From assembly GCA_018697195.1 (NCBI GenBank), contig JAGMWU010000045.1:312140-376139 (forward strand): a stretch of 64,000 bases of DNA. Direction: 5' to 3'. Below the pieces are notes generated by a model. That model saw only the letters and a list, made by a program, of their open reading frames with translations. It was not told the DNA's origin and made no database searches. Below, piece by piece: positions 57,327 to 64,000 of this stretch. This DNA comes from Certhia americana. Lineage: Eukaryota; Chordata; Aves; Passeriformes; Certhiidae. How positions within the stretch are numbered: position 1 is the stretch's first letter; every line of letters begins with the position of its first letter. The position numbers and the translations under genes are program-made.

Positions 57327-57813
57327 TGACAGATTTGTCTTTATGAACAAGCTGTGGCTCTGCTGGTAGATAAAACTAGCAATGAGAGATAAAGGAAACA
57401 ATGGGAAGGATTCCATTGATTGATGAATGGAAAAAAGGTATTTGCCTTACAAACAAACTGTAGGTTTGCTGATAAATGAAATTGGATATTGAAAGATGAA
57501 AGAAACAATGGGGAGAAACCATAAATGCCATAAGAATTAAAAATTAAAAGGGAGGGTTATGCATTAGAGGAGAATCTTAGGTATCAGGCATTCCAGGAAG
57601 TCTGTACCCCTCAAGTACCTCAGCCAGTGGGGAAAGAGAGAGGGAAATGCAGCCGGGAAATTAGGATAAAAGGGAGGCTGCGTCCTCCAAAAATTTGAGA
57701 GACCCCAGGGGAATGCCCCATGGCCTTTCACTTTATTCAAATAAAGTAAAAGGACTCCTCTGTCTCCTTTTCAGACATAAACCTCTGATGTTTGTGGATT
57801 GATTTTCCTGACA
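57327..57813 (+). mobile_element. candidate solo LTR of an endogenous retrovirus
   Basis: About 487 bp beginning TGACAGATTTG and ending TTTTCCTGACA. It has a TATA-like ATAAAA at 57665-57670 and a polyadenylation signal AATAAA at 57740-57745 followed by a T-rich end. This is the U3-R-U5 layout of an LTR. No gag, pol or env sequence is seen on either side. CCTCTG occurs at 57314-57319 and directly after the end at 57814-57819, a possible but offset target-site duplication. The U3 part contains two imperfect copies of a roughly 100-bp unit. Family not assigned. Confidence 0.55.
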
Positions 57814-60800
57814 CCTCTGTCCTGTGTGCTGCACATCACGTGGTCACTGTGAGCATGGCAAAGGAATGGGGAAAAAATTCTCTGTGTGTGCTGAGCCCTG
57901 GATGTATGTGACTGTCCTTTGGTCCTGTTGCTCTGAGGAGAGGGTTCAAGGCACTCCTGAAGAGTTCCTGCAGTGGGAATGGATGAGTGAACAGCAAAGC
58001 TGTGTGTGCTTGCCATTGGGATATTCACCCAGCACAAAGCACTGCTAGGCTGCTCTGACCCATGCTCCAGCCATGCCACAAGAACCTCAAGCACTCTTTC
58101 CCCTTGATCTGTGTTATGAGGATAGAGAGGACAGCAGGATCCAGCAAAGGTAGAAATCCCAGTCTGAATTTGGCAGGATTGTTGGCATTTGGGCTGCCCC
58201 CTGACATCATGGGCTTGGGAGAGGCATCCCTGTGAAGCAGCCCCTTGAAGGGAAGGTTTGTTGGCACTCCCAGAGCTCGCTGTGGCAAATACACAAAAGC
58301 CCAGCCAAAGGCTGCAAAAACATGAAGTGCCTTCTTTAGCCATGGTTCACCAGTCCCTGAGCGAGTGCAGACAGCTCTGGGGAGTCATCAGGAATTTCTG
58401 GCTCTAGCTTTTTACCTTTAGTTACAAGTGCAGATGGGGATGGCAGAATACAGGCTCTGAGGAGTTTCAAGGGATGGGTCAGGATGGACTTCTGCAGGAG
58501 AAGTCTCAAGGGGCTTACTGCATCAAATTTAGTGTGGTTCCTCATCTCTACCACTTCACCTGCCCTCCCTGCAGTCACAGTTGCACTTATAACTAACACT
58601 GATGTTATAATTGAAGCCAAGCCATTTCTTGTAATCAGATTTTATTTTTACCATGCAGGCTAACAATAAAATGTACTGCCTCACTGGAGAGTGAAGGATT
58701 AACAATGACTGTGCTAAGTAAAGCAAAGCTGACATGAGACAAAGGGAAGGCTGTTTGTGATATTGGCATGGGGAATCGTGTGCCTGCCATCCCTCTTGTG
58801 CAGGGGGCCTCAACAGCCAGGATGGAGGATCTTTGTCAATGCATCTTTGGACAGTGGCATCTCAGATGATGTTCTGAGGAGCAGAGCTGGGCTGGGGCAG
58901 GGCTGTTTGTGCTGGAGGGACACAGTGAGGAGTCACTGGGGGAGTGTGGGGAGCAATCATCTGGTGAGTGCCTCTGGGGAGCATCAGCCTGCCACACACA
59001 AGTTCTCCTCCTCTGCCCTGGCGCCATCCTCCAACCTGACAGCTCTGGCTAACTGACCTGTTAGGTGCAGGGGGCTTGTGCCTTCTAATTTTAATGAGGT
59101 TTAGTGCCTGCAGCCCAGTTCTGAGGCTAAAACTGCCAGGAGAGAAAGTTGGAAGAGGCCGTTTTTTGCAACAGGTTTTGCTCTGAGCTGTTTGGTTTTG
59201 GAAGGGGGAGGATAAGGTGCAGCAGCTGATAGCATACAAGTGGAGCAGACACAAAGCATCTAGGCAAGGTGCAGTGATGCAGAAGGGAACATCATCTGGA
59301 CTGTGAAGTCCTGAAAAGTCAAACCCATCAGATCTCTGCTTCAGTGGTCATGGGGAGGGCACTGGGTCAGAGCAGGGTGTTCCCCCTCTCATGTACCTGG
59401 TTCTGCACAGGGTAGGCTTTGTCTTTGTCCCTTTTTGGACAGGGGTGCTAAACAATTACTAAACAATAACTAAAGCTTCTTCCTCAGGGCAGAGCTGCCT
59501 GGTGAATACAAAGCTCTGGGGTGCTGTGCTAATGACTTGACCATGCTATTTCTTTACTCTGTCCCTGAAAAGAAGAGGTAAAATTGGCATTTATTTTGTT
59601 TTGTCTCAAAAACCCACCAGAGCCCTAGTCAGTGTGCGGATTGAGGACAGCAGTGAGGTCACTGGGAGAGAAGTGAAATCTGCCCATGGTTTTGTGATGA
59701 CGCAGGACCCAGCTGAGCTGAGACAGGCTACACATAAGCATCAAAAATTTCAGAGAAGCCAAAGCCTCTTCCAGCCTTCTCGTTTGATCTAAAAATATAT
59801 GTAAGCTGTTCAACATCTTAAGGCAATCTTCATTTGCTGGTGAGTTCAGGGAATCTGTATTTCCTTCCTAGGGGAGTTCTAGCATTGGCTGAAATAATTG
59901 CTGTCAGCCACGATTTCCATTGTATATTGGCTTTATTTATGTCACATTGGCTGCAGTTGTCAATATGAACATTTCTGCTATTCCAGCCAGAATAAAGTCT
60001 TTTGTGTACTCAGCCAAAAGTGCTGGATCTGGGGAATGTTCCTGAAAGTGCATACGCAGGCATGTGCATCCAGGCAGAGGCAGCCTGGATTTCATGAGCT
60101 GGTGATGGCAGGGCCAAGAGGATGTGATAGATGGCTTCTCCTGGAGCTCCACCATGGTACAGAGGGGCAGGAGCAGGGCATCATCAGAAATCATCTTCTC
60201 TGCAGCTCTGAAACTCCGCTTCCCCTTTGCCTTTGATGTGCTTCCTCTTATCTCTGTCTCTCTTGGCTCAATTTAGAGTAGCTCAGAGGATGTGTAGATC
60301 TAATTTTAGATGAAACTTTCTGGCCTGAGATTTCACATTTTGGTCTCCACAGGAAAGCACGGCTCCCCATGAGAGCTGGCACGACCTGTATGGTGGGTGG
60401 CCCAGGGAATTGGTGCTGCTGCATGCCAGTGCTTTTTAATTCTCATTTGCTCACTTGAATCCAGCCCAAGGAGATTTTGATGCCAGCCTTTGATAGTTAA
60501 CAAGGCTCAGTGAGCAGAGGGCTGCCTAGCAGAGCAGTGTTTCCTACCCAGAGACCCCAGGGCCAGAGCATTAATTCAACATCTCTTCTTGGCAGCAATT
60601 TAGGGACTGAGGTGAAAATTTCTTCCTCCTTAATAAATGTAGTTCCAGGTCAGGAAATAAGGCTTTTTTAGTAGGATGCTGCAAGTGAAATGATTTGTTA
60701 CTGCTCCCTGGTGTCTCTTTGCTGTGGAAGAAGAGATCTCCAAGGTTTCCCTGGAGTTTAGCAGTAGAGATGTGTACTGGGGACTTGATACCTAATTTGC

Positions 60801-63800
60801 ATTTAAGAATGCTGCGTGCTGACCCTGGCCCTCCCACTGGTGCAATGCATGACATCAACCAGCATTATTAACTGAGGTGTTTGGAAAGACTGCTGGCCTG
60901 ATTTAGGGTAGAAAAACTTTCCATACTGAGAGCAGGCATGTAATTTTAAGAAAATGCATCCTCAAACTCAACATTATCTAATGAAAGCATGAAAGAGTAT
61001 ATGAGACACGATTATCGAGACAAAAATTATCAGCTGCAGTTCTGGTCTTGAGCCCTGATGCTGAATCAGGAGAGAATCTTCTGCCTCTGTGTGTGTAGTG
61101 AAGTGGAGGATCTGTTAGGAGTTCAGAAGAGATAAGGCATGGTGCCTGAAATGGGTGGCAGTGCTGCCCTAAATATCAGTGGGAATGAAGTTAGGCACCG
61201 CTTGGCACTACTGTAAGTACTTTTCCCGGTTTGGTCATATTAGTCCTAAATCTGCCACTAAATAAGAGGAAAACCCCACAAGTGAAGAGAATAAGGCAGA
61301 TGCAAGATATGCAGATGTAATTGAATTTTTAGAAAGGAAAAAATCACCACTTGAAGTTCCAGGAGTGTTACATATTTATGGCAGTCAGTCAGCTTTGCAT
61401 GTTTGTGCTTGAGCAACTTGCTGTTTGTATGTCTCATGCAGTTCTTGCAGCATAATGGAAAACTTTTGGGTTCGACTCACTTAGCTGGTAAAATTCCCTA
61501 ACAAGCAATTTTTATCTGATTGAATACACACAGGATGCTGGTGTGGAAGCAGGCAAAAGTTTCGTGTCTATTCCTGTAATTTTTAGTCCTCAAATAGTTT
61601 TTTCCTAATACAAATGAGTCAAGTTGTGGTATCCTTTTATATACAGGGGAGAAAAAAATGGCCTGTGCTAAGGTGAAAATTTCTCAGCAGCTTGCTTGAA
61701 ACTCTGCTGGCTACTGGGGAAAGAATTTCCACCAAATGGTGTCATGTCACGAGATGTCTTCATCATGAACATCATTTAAGGTCAGCTGTCTCCAGCTGCC
61801 CTCTTGCTGAAGAGGTAACAGATGTCTACAGGTGAAGCACAGCCCTTGCATTTGTTAATTTTAATTCCCCAAGCAAAAGATGTGCTTTCTTTGCCATTAG
61901 TGTGATTGGAATTCACGTTTGAGGCAATTCTCCTGATCCTTGAACTGCTGGAGACACAGTGTGTTTTTGTAGAAATATATAAGTTTATTGTAGTCATATA
62001 TAAGTATAAGCCTTTTCTGAATGTGACTTTAGGCTGGGCCTGGGAACGTGTCAGACCTTGTAGGCTAAACAATGTTGGGAATGTCATGATCCAGCAGTGG
62101 AACCTCCATCAGAACAGAGTGCTGTGTGCTTCTGAAGCTGTCCCCAAAAAGATGGCAGTAGAAGAGCTAAGGCTTTTCCAAAATAGCAACTGGAGGGTGA
62201 AGACACCATGGGAGGAGCAGCTCCTTGAGCATGTACCAAATAATGCTGCAGGCTGGTTGTGAGCAGGCCTGTGCATCAGGGGGTTTACAGGAGGGGAGCA
62301 GCCAGCACAGGAGTAAATGGGGCTGAAGTCCTCAGAAAAAGACATAAAACCAAGGCCCTGACCCTTGGTGGCTTTTCTGACCCAAGGTCTGTCACCCTCC
62401 TGGTCAGAGGAAGTGGGATAACAACTCTGGGACACCTTCCAGTAATTACTTGCCTTGGTAATTACTTTTCACACACTCTCTGTGCAAAATGTCACATCTT
62501 GAAGTCCACACCACTTGAAGTGTGCAGGCAGGGCAAGTGAAACAATAGCTGGCCTATGTTGGCTTTTTTTTTTTCTTTTTGATTTATTTTTTAATTGTTC
62601 TTTAATTCAGTCTCCTCTGCATAGCAACTCGCCTTTCCCCTGTTAGAAGAAAGTATGGGGCTAGGTGATCCACTGGTCTGATCTCACAATGCCTGCCATC
62701 TGTCTCATTTGAAGGGGTGACCACTTTCCCCCACATGTTTTTCCCCATCGTTGGTACTGGAGAGACTGGGAGTATTGATGTAATACACCGCAATCCTATC
62801 TAGTGTAAGATGTGTCATCACTTGACTTAAAACCAAGTCTGCTCCATGACCAGAAAAAAGTTTCTGATATGCTGTAACATGCAAAAAAGCTCAAAGGTTC
62901 ACAGAAGTTACACAGTACCAAAGTGTGTTTGGAAAATAGGGCTGTGGTGGGATCTGTGGTGGGATCAACCCACAGAGAGCAAACTGTGAGGATGATGGCT
63001 CTCCAAGCATGTGCCAGGTTCACAATAGTCACCTTGCTGTGGTTGAATGCAGTGTTCAAGTCCCTGTGAAGGGCCTGGGAGCCACCTGGGAGAGAGATGC
63101 CAGCAGTGAGAGTGGAAAGGGCTGATTCCCTTCCCTGCTCCTGGCCCTGCTATCCCCTCCTGTCCTTGCCATCCACACACAGGGATCAGAGCCACTGGTG
63201 TGAGCTGGTGCCAGGCTCTGTGTGCTGCCACCCCATGGGAACAACTGTGTGACACTATTCTGTGTTTTAAGGATGGTTTGTGTGCTGGCAGTAGTGCTGT
63301 TGTGAGCATGCAGTTGAATTTATTTCACTGCTCCTATTTTCCTGTCTGATGTATTGTCCCTCTGAGATAATTGTAATTTGCTCCATCTAACTGGGTTATG
63401 TTTGACATTGGTAACATGTGGATAGTTGCTGTCCCACAGTGTCTCCTTGTCATCTGTGTTGAACAAGGATGTCCAGTCATCTCCTCGCTTTCAGGAGCCA
63501 GAATTGTCTGTTCAGATATGCAGTGTGAACCCAGTGTTTGTTGAGCATCTTCTTTTGGTTGATTTGTTTTTTTAATAATGAGATGAAAGTCAAAATCAAT
63601 CTGTGTGCTGGATTCACAAACAATAAATACATATCCTTCTAATGTAGTTCCAGGTTTCAGAAACAGATGTAGTTCTTATTCTGAAATTTAGCATAAAACA
63701 GAATTGAAATTTTCAGGGGGTGAGATCTGCTCCAATTTAAGCAACCACTAAGATCCGAGGATGATTCCCTGATGCCTGTTAAGTAGCTACAGACTGTGGC

Positions 63801-64000
63801 AACATCTCCCCATATCTTCAGAAGAAGCCAGTTCCCTGGATACTGAGATTTTCAGAAGAGTTTGGTACTGGGCTTAGTAAAGCTTTTCTGGAAATCCAGC
63901 TATGGGCATAATGAGTTATTCTGAAAAAGATGGCTCAAATGTTTGATGTTGTTGATTTCCCATCCATTTTTAAATTATTTGCCTAGTGTAGTTTTCATGG

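Larger units (their letters stand above)
51430..64000 (+). other. SCD5: SCD5 intron 1 (continues beyond the window)
   Basis: No SCD5 exon 2 (expected to encode the segment after LLWA with the first histidine box) or any other coding exon is recognised from 51430 to the window end. Human SCD5 also has a very long first intron. Visible contents are a CR1 fragment, a solo LTR candidate and a small hairpin repeat; otherwise I see ordinary AT-moderate intronic sequence. Confidence 0.65.

Noticed and set aside
53147..64000. Possible SCD5 exon 2 or another gene in the last 11 kb
   Set aside because: No histidine-box peptide or other recognisable coding segment was seen in either strand. The open frames there are short and without matching splice sites.

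Overview
The window looks like nuclear DNA from a bird. It holds a large spliced gene with GT-AG introns and CpG-island promoters, a 3' fragment of a CR1-type LINE, and a retroviral-type solo LTR candidate. There is no bacterial or plasmid-like gene organisation. I cannot name the species; compact introns plus the CR1 fit birds best.

Layout. Positions 1-650 are a CpG-rich promoter with non-coding first-exon candidates. From 1061 to about 39480 on the + strand lies a complete SEC31A gene, the outer-cage subunit of the COPII coat. I could place 27 coding exons with consistent phases. They sum to 3801 nt, or 1266 residues plus stop. The exons encode the WD40 propeller, the SEC13-docking blade, the alpha-solenoid, a proline-rich region with the ALG-2 site and the Trp-Asn active tip, and a C-terminal helical domain. 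The longest intron (28058-32907) contains a 10-N assembly gap flanked by two identical 47-bp stretches. Positions 39490-46590 are intergenic, with a long AAAAG microsatellite.

From about 46600 the 5' end of a second + strand gene appears: SCD5 (stearoyl-CoA desaturase 5), recognised from the first-exon peptide around IVWRNVVLM and LLHLGAVYAL. This 3.1-3.4 kb block occurs twice in tandem (about 46600-49720 and 49742-53146). Each copy has a G-rich minisatellite, an SCD5 exon 1 and the start of intron 1. The copies differ mainly by small indels, and each exon 1 is frameshifted differently. The likeliest explanation is an uncollapsed, error-rich assembly rather than a real duplication. From 53147 to the end I see only putative SCD5 intron 1, with a CR1 fragment (about 56885-57055) and a solo LTR candidate (about 57327-57813). 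No further SCD5 exon was recognised.

SEC31A followed head-to-tail by SCD5 matches the order I recall from human chromosome 4q21. The two genes are neighbours, not a functional unit: SEC31A builds ER-export vesicles and SCD5 is an ER-membrane fatty-acid desaturase. I found no convincing new biological system. The most notable signals are the SCD5 tandem block with its GC-rich minisatellite, the gap with duplicated flanks, a conserved in-frame cassette exon, and a short repeat shared by two SEC31A introns.
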